Positions 51,146 through 60,798 of a stretch of 64,000 nt of DNA are shown piece after piece (position 1 is the stretch's first letter; each line of letters begins with the position of its first letter). The stretch comes from Chryseobacterium daeguense DSM 19388. Its GTDB lineage: Bacteria; Bacteroidota; Bacteroidia; Flavobacteriales; Weeksellaceae. The DNA lies in assembly GCF_000430825.1 (NCBI RefSeq), contig NZ_AUMT01000010.1:1-64000 (forward strand), read 5' to 3'. The position numbers and the translations under genes are program-made. The notes under the pieces are model-generated. The model searched no databases. It saw only the letters and a program-made list of their open reading frames with translations, and had not been told where the DNA came from.

Positions 51146-52645
51146 ATGTCCAGGCTGGAGGAAAATAAAAAGTATTTTCTTAAAACACTGAAAATCGCTG
51201 AGCTTCTTTACCAGGAAAAGAAGTACAACGATTGTCTGCTGTATATAGAAAGACTCTCCTATTCCGCCTGGTACAACTTTCCCGGATATTATACTTCTAA
51301 TCTTATAGAATCTATTATCAGGAATATCGCCTCAGAAACATTACAATTCAAAAAACAAAAGACAGCCGAGCTCCAAAAGGACAAAACATTGCACTTTTTC
51401 TCTGAAATAAGCCGTGTCGGAGGACATTCCAAACTTATTTTCAGCTGGATAGAAAATGATAAAAACAGCAGTCATTACTTGCTTAGTTCCTGGCAAAACG
51501 AAGAGCTGGTTTCCGAAATTGCAGAATCTTATAACTATAAGATAAACAACAATTTATTTACTTTCGAGAAAGATATTACAATTCCTGAAAAAGCTCAGAA
51601 AATCATTGAGGTATTAGAAAATAACGACTTTAGCCGTATTGTTTTACATATTCATCCGCATGATGTCATTCCGTCAATGGTATTTTCTTCAAAAATGCTG
51701 GAATATCCGGTATTTTTCCTGAATCATGCAGAGCATACTTATTGGCTGGGTGCACCTATCATTGATTTTTTATTACAAATCAGGGAAACCAATCTTATAA
51801 AGGATTCAAAAAACAGGAATATCCCGGTTGAAGATCAGTTTTTCCTGCCCATACCTGTAGATGAATCATTCAAACTGAAAAAAACAGAAAGAACAACCTT
51901 CAATATCCTTTCAATAGGAAGAGAATCCAAATATGAGCCGAACGAAATATATAATTTTTATGAAGCGGCTCTCAAAATTGTAGAAAAATTTGAAAATGTA
52001 ATTTTTACAATAGTCGGGATTGCTGAAACCAATGAAAACCGGAAAAAATACCAGCATAAAAGGCTGATCCTGATACCTCCTACAAGAGAAATCGACAAGT
52101 ATATTGAAGATTCGGATCTCTATCTGGAGGGCTTTCCCGTACCATCATTCACTTCCCTGCTGGAACCTGCAATGGCAGGAATGCCGTTCGTTCTTCATTA
52201 TGATCCCGCAAGCGTGTATAAGGTATTCGATGATAAAAAAGAAGAAGGTATTTTTTATCCCGAAGATCTGGCAGCGTGGCATCAGGAAGTTGAAAAAATA
52301 ATAACAGACGAGACATATAGAAAACAACTCACCAGTCTTCAGCAAGAGTATCTAAGGAAATATTTCTCTGCAGAAGCATGGTCGTCACAATTAGAAAGAA
52401 TAAAATCCATTACAAAAAACAAAAAACATTCTGTCCGTACAATACCTTCCGAAGAAAAATATCTGGATGGCAGGGATGAAGAATTGGTATCCGTGATACA
52501 GCCTATATCAATGAATCATTACAGCTATACAGGAAAACTTGGATTTTTATCAAGATTGAAGGTTATCTTTTTATCTTTCGGAAATCCTTCATGGGTAAAA
52601 GTGTTATCCAAAAAAAGAACGCTTAAATATTTAATCGGCAGATAA
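51146..52645 (+). CDS. Glycosyltransferase, GT4-like
   Basis: The 499-residue protein is a GT-B fold glycosyltransferase: C-terminal half …FNILSIGRESKYEPNEIYNFYEAALKIVEKFENVIFTIVGIAE… and …YIEDSDLYLEGFPVPSFTSLLEPAMAGMPFVLHYD with the E-x7-E-type nucleotide-sugar motif. It lies 3 bases after the aminotransferase. No membrane segment is visible; it probably acts on the cytoplasmic face of the inner membrane. The sugar donor is not predictable. Confidence 0.82.
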   Translation: MSRLEENKKYFLKTLKIAELLYQEKKYNDCLLYIERLSYSAWYNFPGYYTSNLIESIIRNIASETLQFKKQKTAELQKDKTLHFFSEISRVGGHSKLIFSWIENDKNSSHYLLSSWQNEELVSEIAESYNYKINNNLFTFEKDITIPEKAQKIIEVLENNDFSRIVLHIHPHDVIPSMVFSSKMLEYPVFFLNHAEHTYWLGAPIIDFLLQIRETNLIKDSKNRNIPVEDQFFLPIPVDESFKLKKTERTTFNILSIGRESKYEPNEIYNFYEAALKIVEKFENVIFTIVGIAETNENRKKYQHKRLILIPPTREIDKYIEDSDLYLEGFPVPSFTSLLEPAMAGMPFVLHYDPASVYKVFDDKKEEGIFYPEDLAAWHQEVEKIITDETYRKQLTSLQQEYLRKYFSAEAWSSQLERIKSITKNKKHSVRTIPSEEKYLDGRDEELVSVIQPISMNHYSYTGKLGFLSRLKVIFLSFGNPSWVKVLSKKRTLKYLIGR

Positions 52646-52651
52646 TTATAA

Positions 52652-53830
52652 ATGAGACCAAATATGAAATTACGCCCAATAGCCATACACCTCCCCCAAT
52701 TTCACCCGTTCCCGGAAAATGACGAATGGTGGGGAAAAGGATTTACCGAATGGACGAATGTAACCAAAGCCAAGCCTTTATATGAAGGGCATGATCAGCC
52801 GCAGCTGCCTACAGATCTTGGGTTCTATGATCTTCGCCTTGCAGACTGCAGGCTGGAACAGGAAAAACTGGCCAGAGAGTACGGCTTTTTTGGTTTCTGC
52901 TATTATCATTACTGGTTTAATGGGAAATTATTAATGGAAAGGCCTCTTGAAGAAAAACTGAAAAATCCGGCTGAAGATTTTCCATTTATGCTTTGCTGGG
53001 CCAATGAAAACTGGACCAGAGTATGGGATGGTGGAGAAAATAATATTCTGATGGCTCAGGATTATGAAAACCTGCCGGATCATATTGCCCATATTAATTA
53101 TCTCATCCCCTTTTTTAAAGACGAAAGATACATAAAAATAGATGGAAAGGCTGTTTTTGCTGTTTACAGAACAACAAAAATACCTGATTTTGACAAAGTT
53201 GCCCAAATGTGGAAAGATGAAGCCAGAAAACATGGTGTGGAATTATACATCACCAGAATTGAAAGCTTTGGAGAGAGGGGTAATGAATTTATTACTGAAA
53301 ATATTGACGCCAGTATAGAATTTCAGCCGCATTCCGGGCTAAAGGTCTGGGGTGATGTAAAAAAAGAAAAAGCTCTGGAAGTAAGGCAAAATTTTAAATC
53401 TTTACGTGACGAAATAAGCCTTCAGACCATAAAGCAAAGCTATGACCACTGGACAAAGAAGCTGAAAATAAAAAATGAACCTCAACCGGAGCAACCGGAC
53501 GGAAGTATTGTAGAATATTCAGATTTTGTGGAGGCGGATATAGAATTTCACAAAAAGGAAAAACCGGATCACAAATTCTACAGATGTGTATGCCCGGGAT
53601 TTGACAACAGCCCCCGAAAAGCAAAGAATTATTTTATCCTTAAAGATTCTACTCCGGAAAAATTTAAATACTGGCTGGAAGAAAAGGTGAAAACTTTTGA
53701 GCCGTTCAGCGAAGACGAAAATCTGTTTTTCATTAATGCCTGGAACGAATGGGCAGAAGGAAACTTTCTGGAGCCCAGCAGAACCTGGGGAAGGAGCTAT
53801 CTTGAGGTGATAAAAGATGTTTTTAAATGA
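52652..53830 (+). CDS. WbsX family (GH99-like) glycan-synthesis protein
   Basis: The 392-residue protein shows WbsX features: AIHLPQFHPFPENDEWWGKGFTEWTNVTKA, …CYYHYWFNGKLLMERPLEEKL…, FMLCWANENWTRVWDGG and the end NAWNEWAEGNFLEPSRTWGRSYL. These belong to the GH99/GH71-related glycosyltransferase-WbsX group found in O-antigen and capsule clusters, whose activity is uncertain: they resemble endo-hydrolases but sit among transferases. The start at 52664 (MKLRPIAIHLPQF) is equally possible and fits relatives better. It follows the GT gene by 6 bases. Confidence 0.92.
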   Translation: MRPNMKLRPIAIHLPQFHPFPENDEWWGKGFTEWTNVTKAKPLYEGHDQPQLPTDLGFYDLRLADCRLEQEKLAREYGFFGFCYYHYWFNGKLLMERPLEEKLKNPAEDFPFMLCWANENWTRVWDGGENNILMAQDYENLPDHIAHINYLIPFFKDERYIKIDGKAVFAVYRTTKIPDFDKVAQMWKDEARKHGVELYITRIESFGERGNEFITENIDASIEFQPHSGLKVWGDVKKEKALEVRQNFKSLRDEISLQTIKQSYDHWTKKLKIKNEPQPEQPDGSIVEYSDFVEADIEFHKKEKPDHKFYRCVCPGFDNSPRKAKNYFILKDSTPEKFKYWLEEKVKTFEPFSEDENLFFINAWNEWAEGNFLEPSRTWGRSYLEVIKDVFK

Positions 53831-53906
53831 CCTGTAAATTATAGATTTAATAACTTTGACAATAAGATTCATTTCAAATCTTTATTAACTAATAATAAGC
53901 ACATAG

Positions 53907-54818
53907 ATGAACCCATTGGTTTCCATAATAATACCCAATTATAACCATGCCCGCTTTTTAAAACAAAGGCTGGAAAGTGTTTTTGGACAGACCTATCAAA
54001 ACTTTGAAGTAATTCTTCTGGATGACACTTCTACGGATGATAGCAGATCTGTATTGGAACTATATGCTTCACATCCTAAGACCTCCCATGTAGTATTTAA
54101 CGAAAAAAATTCGGGAAGTCCGTTTGCTCAGTGGGAAAAAGGACTGGGATTAGCAAAAGGGGATTATATATGGATTGCCGAAAGTGACGACTTTTGTGAA
54201 CCCGATTTTCTGGAGAAGCTGGTTCCGCTTTTCTTTAAAGAGGAAAATGTAGTGTTGGTTTACTGCCGTTCCAATAATGTAGATGAAAACGGAAAATTTT
54301 TTGATACTTTTTACCCCGACAATTTTGATAATCAAAAATGGAAAAGCACTTATTTCAATAATGGAAATGACGAGCTGAAAAATTTCGTAAGATATACCAA
54401 TACAGTCCCTAATGCCAGCGCATGCCTTTTCAGAAAGCAGAATTTTGATTTCTCTGAAATGAAAAAAATGTTTTTTGCCGGAGATTGGCTTTTCTGGGCC
54501 AAAGTATTATCTACAGGAAATGTCTATTTCTGCAGTGAAGTGCTTAATCATTTCAGATTTCACGACAAAACTACCAGGAGCAATAAATCCACAAACAGGT
54601 ATAAGGAATATCTGCTTGTGCTGTCTTTTATCTATAAAACTCTTGGAGAAAAACTTTCTTATGAAAGAAAACATTTCTGGATTTATTATGAGATGCAAAG
54701 ACAATCTGTATCTTTACTGTTTCTGTTCCGGCATGTAAGACCATTCTTCTATGCCTATTCATATTTTAGATATAAATTATTAAAACATCAGATCAGGACA
54801 AAACTATTATCTAAATAA
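53907..54818 (+). CDS. Family 2 glycosyltransferase
   Basis: The 303-residue protein has the GT-A start VSIIIPNYNHARFLKQRLESV, the DDxSTDDS-type nucleotide motif (LLDDTSTDDS) and the metal motif AESDDFCEP, followed by a variable acceptor region and a C-terminal amphipathic, basic stretch. It transfers an activated sugar to the growing chain. It starts 76 bases after the WbsX gene, without a visible terminator between. Confidence 0.92.
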   Translation: MNPLVSIIIPNYNHARFLKQRLESVFGQTYQNFEVILLDDTSTDDSRSVLELYASHPKTSHVVFNEKNSGSPFAQWEKGLGLAKGDYIWIAESDDFCEPDFLEKLVPLFFKEENVVLVYCRSNNVDENGKFFDTFYPDNFDNQKWKSTYFNNGNDELKNFVRYTNTVPNASACLFRKQNFDFSEMKKMFFAGDWLFWAKVLSTGNVYFCSEVLNHFRFHDKTTRSNKSTNRYKEYLLVLSFIYKTLGEKLSYERKHFWIYYEMQRQSVSLLFLFRHVRPFFYAYSYFRYKLLKHQIRTKLLSK

Positions 54819-54866
54819 TAACAAAAACATTACTATAAAAAATATAAATTATACAAACTAAAAAGT

Positions 54867-55832
54867 ATGCTTCCGCCGGTTAAATATAGAGAAATACTTT
54901 GGGGAGATGGCCCGGAAAGCACCGATTCCATTCCCAAAATAATCTGGTCATTCTGGGATTATCCCACAGAATCTCCATTGGTAAACGCATGCTTTAGAAA
55001 TGTAAAAAAATACCTGCCGGACTTTGAAGTTCATATTTTAAACAGGGAAAATGTGAAGAAATTTTTACCTGAGGCAGAAATACAGATCCGTGAGGATATT
55101 TCTTTTGTAAACTTCACGGACCTCGTAAGATTAAATGTGCTGGATGTATACGGTGGCTTCTGGCTGGATGCAAGCATTATGCTGACAGAAAATTTCGACT
55201 GGATTTACAACATAAAATCAAAATACAATACAGACCTCATCGGTTTCTATTCTGACTTGGTAACTAATAATTTTGAATATCCCGTGTTGGAAACCTGGTT
55301 TATAGCTTCCCCTAAAAACGGCAAAATGATTCATGACTGGCATATGGAATTCAGAAGATGTTATTATTCTCCTGATCCCCATAATTTCTATCCTGAAATA
55401 AAAAACAATCCCGCTATGAGACAGAATATTACTGAAGACTGGCTGCTGGATTATCTCATTGCCTACCAGGCAGCGATGACCGTCATGAGAAGATCAAAAA
55501 ATTACCGGATAATGATGATTTCGGCAAATGATATGGCTCACTTTTATAACTTTAATCTAAAAATTAAAGGAAAAGATTTAAGCCGATTATTTCTTCAGGA
55601 TAAAGCTCCCGGGCATTATCCGAAACTTATAAAATTTGAAAAGAATGGCAGAAATATCATGGATGCAGATATTGCATACGGAAAATATAAGAAAAAGTCT
55701 TTCTTATTTTCTATATCAAATGAGCCCAATTATTATTTCAATAAGATAAAAAGGCGTAAAAACTATGCATTTTTCATTATAAGGCACCAGATTAATTTAC
55801 TGTTCCAAAAAATAAACACATCAAAACAATGA
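54867..55832 (+). CDS. Capsular-polysaccharide-synthesis type glycosyltransferase (GT32-like)
   Basis: The 321-residue protein matches Caps_synth/GT32-type transferases: PKIIWSFWDYPTESPLVNACFRN, LVRLNVLDVYGGFWLDASIMLTENFDW (DxD-like site in YGGFWLDAS) and …NITEDWLLDYLIAYQ. Such enzymes add sugars in capsules and O-antigens. The stop overlaps the start of the next gene by 4 bases (ATGA), so they are co-translated. The basic C-terminus (KIKRRKNYAFFIIRHQ) suggests peripheral membrane binding. Confidence 0.85.
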   Translation: MLPPVKYREILWGDGPESTDSIPKIIWSFWDYPTESPLVNACFRNVKKYLPDFEVHILNRENVKKFLPEAEIQIREDISFVNFTDLVRLNVLDVYGGFWLDASIMLTENFDWIYNIKSKYNTDLIGFYSDLVTNNFEYPVLETWFIASPKNGKMIHDWHMEFRRCYYSPDPHNFYPEIKNNPAMRQNITEDWLLDYLIAYQAAMTVMRRSKNYRIMMISANDMAHFYNFNLKIKGKDLSRLFLQDKAPGHYPKLIKFEKNGRNIMDADIAYGKYKKKSFLFSISNEPNYYFNKIKRRKNYAFFIIRHQINLLFQKINTSKQ

Positions 55833-56497
55833 TTATCGGAAATGGGCTTATTGCCAATTCATTAAAAAATATTGATTCTGAAGACAACCTATTTTTTGCT
55901 TCAGGAGTTTCCAATTCCCTCGAAACAAGAAGTTCGGAGTTCGAAAGAGAGTTTTCCCTTTTGAAAAGCAGCTTGGAAGGCAATCAGGACAGCCGGCTGA
56001 TCTACTTTTCTACACTGAGCATCAATGACCAGTCGAAGCAGGACAGCTTCTACGTGCTTCACAAACTCGCCATAGAAGATTATATTAAAAATAACTGCAA
56101 AAATTACCTGATCCTAAGAATAGGAAATATCGTTGGACAGGGAGGAAACCCTAATACCCTATTTAATTTCCTTAAAAACCAGATTGCAAACGGCAGCAAA
56201 TTTAAAGTACATACCAAAGCCAGAAGATTATTGCTGGATATTGACGATATATCAAAATTTATAGCTAAGAACTGCAATGGCATAAACAGCGGAATAATTA
56301 ATTTTGCATATCCATATTATTATGATTTAAAGGAAATTATCTCTGCTATTCAGGATCAAATGCAGAAAGATGCAGATTTTGAAGAAACAGAGGAGGGAGA
56401 TTTTTACAAAGTAAACTTTGATGACGGAACCAGCCGTTTTTTCTCCTCAGTAAAGCCTGACGAATACCTGAAAATTTTAGCAAAAAAATATATTTAG
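55829..56497 (+). CDS. Short atypical SDR / NAD-dependent epimerase-like protein
   Basis: The 222-residue product keeps a Rossmann-type start (IIGNGLIANSL), an STLSIND active-site Ser, and the YxxxK pair (YVLHKLAIED), then …LILRIGNIVGQGGNPNTLFNFLKNQ. It is shorter than usual epimerases (about 310) and lacks the classical GxxGxxG spacing. It may be a reductase or epimerase of the cluster's sugar, or an enzyme that has lost function. Overlap with the previous gene and the 4-base gap to the next support a real role. Confidence 0.75.
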   Translation: MIIGNGLIANSLKNIDSEDNLFFASGVSNSLETRSSEFEREFSLLKSSLEGNQDSRLIYFSTLSINDQSKQDSFYVLHKLAIEDYIKNNCKNYLILRIGNIVGQGGNPNTLFNFLKNQIANGSKFKVHTKARRLLLDIDDISKFIAKNCNGINSGIINFAYPYYYDLKEIISAIQDQMQKDADFEETEEGDFYKVNFDDGTSRFFSSVKPDEYLKILAKKYI

Positions 56498-56501
56498 CAC
56501 A

Positions 56502-57422
56502 ATGCCGAAGGTTTATTTTATAATAGTCACTTATAATGCCATGAAATGGGCAGAAAGATGCTTTGCCAGCCTAAGGCAGTCTTCTGTTCCCGTTCATTGT
56601 ATTGTGATTGATAATGGCTCCACGGACGGCTCTCAGGATTATATTAAAAATAATTTTCCTGAGGTGGATTTTATTCAGTCTGAAGAAAACTTGGGATTCG
56701 GAAAAGCGAATAATATCGGCATAGAAAAAGCTTACAAAGAAGGCGCTGATTTCTTTTATCTGATGAATCAGGATGCATGGCTGTATGAAGACAGTCTGAA
56801 AGAGCTTTTGAAAGTATATGAAGAATATCCCGACAAAAAAGAAATCGGGATCATCAGCCCGATGCATATTGACGGAACCGAAAAAAAACTGGATATTTTC
56901 CTTGATAAATATATTTCCTATAACTGCGATAAAACAAGGCTCATTTCTGATCTGTATTTTCAGACTTTACAACCTGTTTATGAGCTTGATTTCATCAATG
57001 CTGCCCATTGGTTTATCCCCAGAGAAACCGTAGAAACAGTAGGCGGTTTTAACCCCTTCTTTTTCCATTACGGCGAAGATAATGAATATGTAAACAGAGT
57101 CCATTTTCATAAGAAAAAGGTTTTACTGGCTCCAAAAAGTAAAGTGGTGCATGACGGGAAACAATCTTTACAAAAAGTAGATTATACTAAGTATGAAGAT
57201 CTTAGGATTGAAACAAATATTATGAATCCGGGATTCCCCAACGCTTTACAACTGGAAAAAAAGGCTTTAATCCAAAGCGCAATAAAGAATTTTTTTCTAT
57301 TAAATTTTAAAAAATCAAAACAACTTTTTCAAAAACATCAAGAAATATTAACAAAATCAAGTATTCTGATTGAAATAAAGAATAGATCAAGCAAAAAAGG
57401 CACAACCTTCTTAAAAACATAA
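56502..57422 (+). CDS. Family 2 glycosyltransferase (rhamnosyltransferase-like)
   Basis: The 306-residue protein has the start VYFIIVTYNAMKWAERCFASL, the nucleotide motif VIDNGSTDGSQ, and FYLMNQDAWLYEDSLKEL where GT2 rhamnosyltransferase-like enzymes have their metal site, then …GGFNPFFFHYGEDNEYVNRVHFHKKKV. Activity on the cytoplasmic side of the membrane is expected. The donor sugar cannot be read from motifs. Confidence 0.92.
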   Translation: MPKVYFIIVTYNAMKWAERCFASLRQSSVPVHCIVIDNGSTDGSQDYIKNNFPEVDFIQSEENLGFGKANNIGIEKAYKEGADFFYLMNQDAWLYEDSLKELLKVYEEYPDKKEIGIISPMHIDGTEKKLDIFLDKYISYNCDKTRLISDLYFQTLQPVYELDFINAAHWFIPRETVETVGGFNPFFFHYGEDNEYVNRVHFHKKKVLLAPKSKVVHDGKQSLQKVDYTKYEDLRIETNIMNPGFPNALQLEKKALIQSAIKNFFLLNFKKSKQLFQKHQEILTKSSILIEIKNRSSKKGTTFLKT

Positions 57423-57455
57423 TATATTATGTATTTTTGAAAATCGTAAAACACT

Positions 57456-58379
57456 ATGTATAAAAAAATTAGCCTTATCATTCCCGTCTATAATTCATCG
57501 AAGTTTCTTCATAAAACCATGGAGGCAGTTGATGAACAAAGAAAAGCATCAAACTGGGATCTTGAAGTAGTTCTGGTGGAGGATGGCAGCCCGGACAACA
57601 GCTTTGAGGTGGTAGAAAAACTTGCCCGGGAATATCATTACATCAGAGGTATTAAGCTTTCCAGAAACTTTGGTCACCAGATTGCCGTAAGAACAGGTCT
57701 GAGCTACGCCACAGGTGATTATATTGCCATTATTGACGACGACCTGCAGGATCCGCCTTCATTACTTCCAAGATTTTTTGAGAAACTTGAGGAAGGCTAT
57801 GAAGTAGTGTACGGCATCAGGAAAAAAAGAAAAGAAGACAGGATGAAAAAAATGGCTTATACCAGTTTTTACCGTATTCTCAGCTCTATAAGTGATACGA
57901 AAATCCCTTTGGACTCCGGAGATTTTTGTGTAATGACTAAAAATGTTAAAGATAAAATGCTTACCCTCAACGAGCAAAACCCTTATCTGCGGGGTATAAG
58001 AGCATGGGTAGGTTTTAAGCAAATAGGCCTGGAATATGAACGTAGCGGAAGAATAGAAGGAGAATCCGGATATTCTTTAAAAAAGCTTATAAAAATCGCC
58101 AAAGACGGAATTTTTTCCTTTTCATCGATTCCATTACAGATTATCAGTATTCTTGGAAATCTTGGGCTTCTGATTTCAATTTTATTTACTTTATTTACCA
58201 TTTTCAGGTATTTTAATAATGAAATTGAAGTGGCTGGTTATACCACCATTATCATTATGATCATGTTTTTCAGCTCCATTCTGCTGATAAGCCTCGGAAT
58301 TATTGGAGAATATATTTATAGAATCTACAACGAGGTAAGAAACAGACCTCATACCATAATCGAAAAAACAATCAACTAA
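57456..58379 (+). CDS. GT2 glycosyltransferase with two C-terminal membrane helices (GtrB/DPM-like)
   Basis: The 307-residue protein has the GT2 domain (ISLIIPVYNSSKFLHKTMEAVDEQ, VLVEDGSPDNS, IAIIDDDLQDPP) and two membrane segments near the end (about 232-255 and 265-290). This is the layout of polyprenyl-phosphate glycosyltransferases such as GtrB and ArnC, which make a lipid-linked sugar donor. A GT-C type enzyme that could use such a donor is encoded at 59194. The family is secure; the sugar is not. Confidence 0.92.
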   Translation: MYKKISLIIPVYNSSKFLHKTMEAVDEQRKASNWDLEVVLVEDGSPDNSFEVVEKLAREYHYIRGIKLSRNFGHQIAVRTGLSYATGDYIAIIDDDLQDPPSLLPRFFEKLEEGYEVVYGIRKKRKEDRMKKMAYTSFYRILSSISDTKIPLDSGDFCVMTKNVKDKMLTLNEQNPYLRGIRAWVGFKQIGLEYERSGRIEGESGYSLKKLIKIAKDGIFSFSSIPLQIISILGNLGLLISILFTLFTIFRYFNNEIEVAGYTTIIIMIMFFSSILLISLGIIGEYIYRIYNEVRNRPHTIIEKTIN

Positions 58380-58402
58380 AACACAAACCTATCCCCCTTA
58401 AA

Positions 58403-59188
58403 ATGAAAGAAAAAATACAGTCAATTATTGACAATAACTTTAAGTATGAGTATAAGGACGGAAAATTTGTTTTCCTGGAATTTGATGAAGACATTGTATC
58501 AGACCCTCTTGATAAGATTAAAACTTTTTTCAAGAAGTATGTATGGCTGTATGAGCTTCTGATTTACATTATTGCACCATTATATCCTTCCAGATATTTC
58601 TTTTTAAAAAGGGTTTTGAAACAAACCAAAAACTCTGATAAAGTAGTCGTAAATCTCGGAAGCGGGTACACAGACCTCAGAGATGATATCATTAACGTAG
58701 ATCTTATTCCTTATAACCCCGTGAACGTTGTTTGTGACATTACAAAATTACCTTTTAAGGATAATTCTGTAGATCAGATTATTAATATTGCAGTTTTGGA
58801 GCATGTTCCGGATCCTCAGGCGGTAATTGCAGAAATCCACCGTGTTCTAAAACCGGGCGGAAAACTTTTATGCGAAATACCTTTTATGCAGGCTTTTCAT
58901 GCTTCACCTTATGATTTCCAGAGATATACCTACGAAGGAATTAAAGTACAGTTCAAAGAATTTAACAACCTGAAAATACACTCAATAAGTCCTACAGGAG
59001 GAATGCTTTGGCCACTGCAGGAATGGTTTGTAATGCTGTTTTCTTTCGGAATCAGGCCTTTGCATAATATCTTATTAATCATTGTAATGTGCCTTACTTT
59101 TCCTATTAAATTTTTAGATGTTATTCTACAATACCACCCTTTAAGTAAAAATATTGCATCGGCGTTTATATTTGAATGTGAAAAATAA
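58403..59188 (+). CDS. Class I SAM-dependent methyltransferase
   Basis: The 261-residue protein has a methyltransferase fold with VVNLGSGYTDLRDDIINVDLIPY (SAM motif), LPFKDNSVDQIINIAVLEHVPDP and EIHRVLKPGGKLLCEIPF. A hydrophobic helix (about 215-240) near the end may anchor it to the membrane. In ABC-exported polysaccharides a terminal methyl group often ends the chain and is recognised by the Wzt C-terminal domain. This is one candidate for such a terminator, but a sugar-methylating or unrelated role is also possible. Confidence 0.88.
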   Translation: MKEKIQSIIDNNFKYEYKDGKFVFLEFDEDIVSDPLDKIKTFFKKYVWLYELLIYIIAPLYPSRYFFLKRVLKQTKNSDKVVVNLGSGYTDLRDDIINVDLIPYNPVNVVCDITKLPFKDNSVDQIINIAVLEHVPDPQAVIAEIHRVLKPGGKLLCEIPFMQAFHASPYDFQRYTYEGIKVQFKEFNNLKIHSISPTGGMLWPLQEWFVMLFSFGIRPLHNILLIIVMCLTFPIKFLDVILQYHPLSKNIASAFIFECEK

Positions 59189-59193
59189 CGTGT

Positions 59194-60792
59194 ATGAAGA
59201 AACTGCTTCAAAATCCCGCATATTTTTTTGCCTGCATTGTATTTCTATTCGGAGCTGTATTTTTGGCTTATATCACTTATGATAATCTTGATAAAGGGTT
59301 TATTTTCAATGATGAAGCTTATTACCTTTCGTATTACAGTAATCATGGTGATTATCTGAGTTTTGACAGAACCAATTTTTTTAGAATATTCAGGTTTCTG
59401 TACACGCCGAACATTTATCATTTCAGGATTATTTCAATAACAGCTTTAGTTTTAAGCAATTTTTTGCTTTGCATTACTGTTTTCAAATATTTAAAATTTA
59501 ATAATAGATTATATTTTTACAGCCTGTTAGGAATTTTTATAGGATTTGAAAGCTGGAATATCAGCAACCTGATTATTCAGCAGTATATCGGCAATACCAT
59601 TCTTGTGAATATAGGCGTATCATTAATGCTTCTATCATTAATAATCAGAAGACAATTTATACTGATATTCTCAGGATTTGTTTTGTCTTTTGTTTTATTC
59701 AACGGAAATTCACATGCGGTAGTTATTATTCCTATCCTTATTTTTTTCATTCTGAGCGATTCGGAAAACCGAAAATCAAACTTATTATACTTTTTTTCGG
59801 GCTATATCATCGGAGTCATCATTTACTTTACATTTTTAGACACTGTAGATAATTTTATTTTTCAATTTAAATTCCTTAAAGAATACCTCAGCTTTCATAG
59901 AAAGCAGCATTCAAAAACTTTTATGGTTTTATGGTGCGTTTATCTTTTCCTCAATGCTATTTTACCGACTGCTATTGGTTATTTCATATTATGGAAATCA
60001 AAATTTTCAGAAAATTCAATACATATTCTAGATAAAATATTAGCTGTATTGGGTAGTATCACAATTCTGCTATTTTGTTTTAAATATGAATTTTACATAT
60101 TCTCTTTCATTCTTTTTACTCATTTGCTGGCGTTAAGATTCTGGGTTGAAAAAACTGAAGCTTTAAAAAATAAATATGTGATTATTTTACTTTTAATAAT
60201 ACCCTATTGCCTGGCTTTCGGTTCACAGACATGGTTCCACCTAAGGCTTAATGCTTATAAATTTTATTATTTTCTCCTTATATTTATTTGTCTTACAAAA
60301 CTTTATAAAAATAACTTATGGATTGCAGGATATCTGGTAAAGATATCCATCATGATTATTGCATTTCCTCATATTTTAAAAGATAAAGGCTGGAAAGATT
60401 TTGTTTTTACAGAGCAGACAGAAAAAGTAAAGGTTAATGGTTTTGATTTATATTTAGACAAAGGAAGAAAAAAAGATATAGAAGATCTTCGTCCATATCT
60501 GGAAAATCAGCCCAACGTAATCTATTCAAGCAATCATTTGATGGGTTATCTATACATTTTAAATGCAAAACCACCTATTTATTATTATTTTACATTAAAA
60601 GATTATATTAAATTTATAATAGAAAAAGAAAAGAAAACTCCAGATGATTTTATTTACATAGAAAGTAACGATTATCCTTTTAGTCCAAAAGAAATTGTAC
60701 CTTTAGAGTTCGTAAACCATCCGGAGAATTATCAAATTGTAAAAACCGGAAGATTTACATTATACATTCCCTCCCAATATCAAAAAAATTAA
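59194..60792 (+). CDS. Multi-pass membrane protein, GT-C-like
   Basis: The 532-residue protein has about ten or more membrane helices and, just after the first, a periplasmic loop with NDEAYYL (Asp40, Glu41). An acidic DE in the first external loop is typical of GT-C glycosyltransferases that use polyprenyl-phosphate sugars, such as the PMT/ArnT groups. A soluble C-terminal part (about 410-532) follows. It lies 5 bases after the methyltransferase and 6 before the asparagine synthase. A GtrB-like gene at 57456 could provide its donor. Overall the family could not be named. Confidence 0.78.
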   Translation: MKKLLQNPAYFFACIVFLFGAVFLAYITYDNLDKGFIFNDEAYYLSYYSNHGDYLSFDRTNFFRIFRFLYTPNIYHFRIISITALVLSNFLLCITVFKYLKFNNRLYFYSLLGIFIGFESWNISNLIIQQYIGNTILVNIGVSLMLLSLIIRRQFILIFSGFVLSFVLFNGNSHAVVIIPILIFFILSDSENRKSNLLYFFSGYIIGVIIYFTFLDTVDNFIFQFKFLKEYLSFHRKQHSKTFMVLWCVYLFLNAILPTAIGYFILWKSKFSENSIHILDKILAVLGSITILLFCFKYEFYIFSFILFTHLLALRFWVEKTEALKNKYVIILLLIIPYCLAFGSQTWFHLRLNAYKFYYFLLIFICLTKLYKNNLWIAGYLVKISIMIIAFPHILKDKGWKDFVFTEQTEKVKVNGFDLYLDKGRKKDIEDLRPYLENQPNVIYSSNHLMGYLYILNAKPPIYYYFTLKDYIKFIIEKEKKTPDDFIYIESNDYPFSPKEIVPLEFVNHPENYQIVKTGRFTLYIPSQYQKN

Positions 60793-60798
60793 AAGCAA

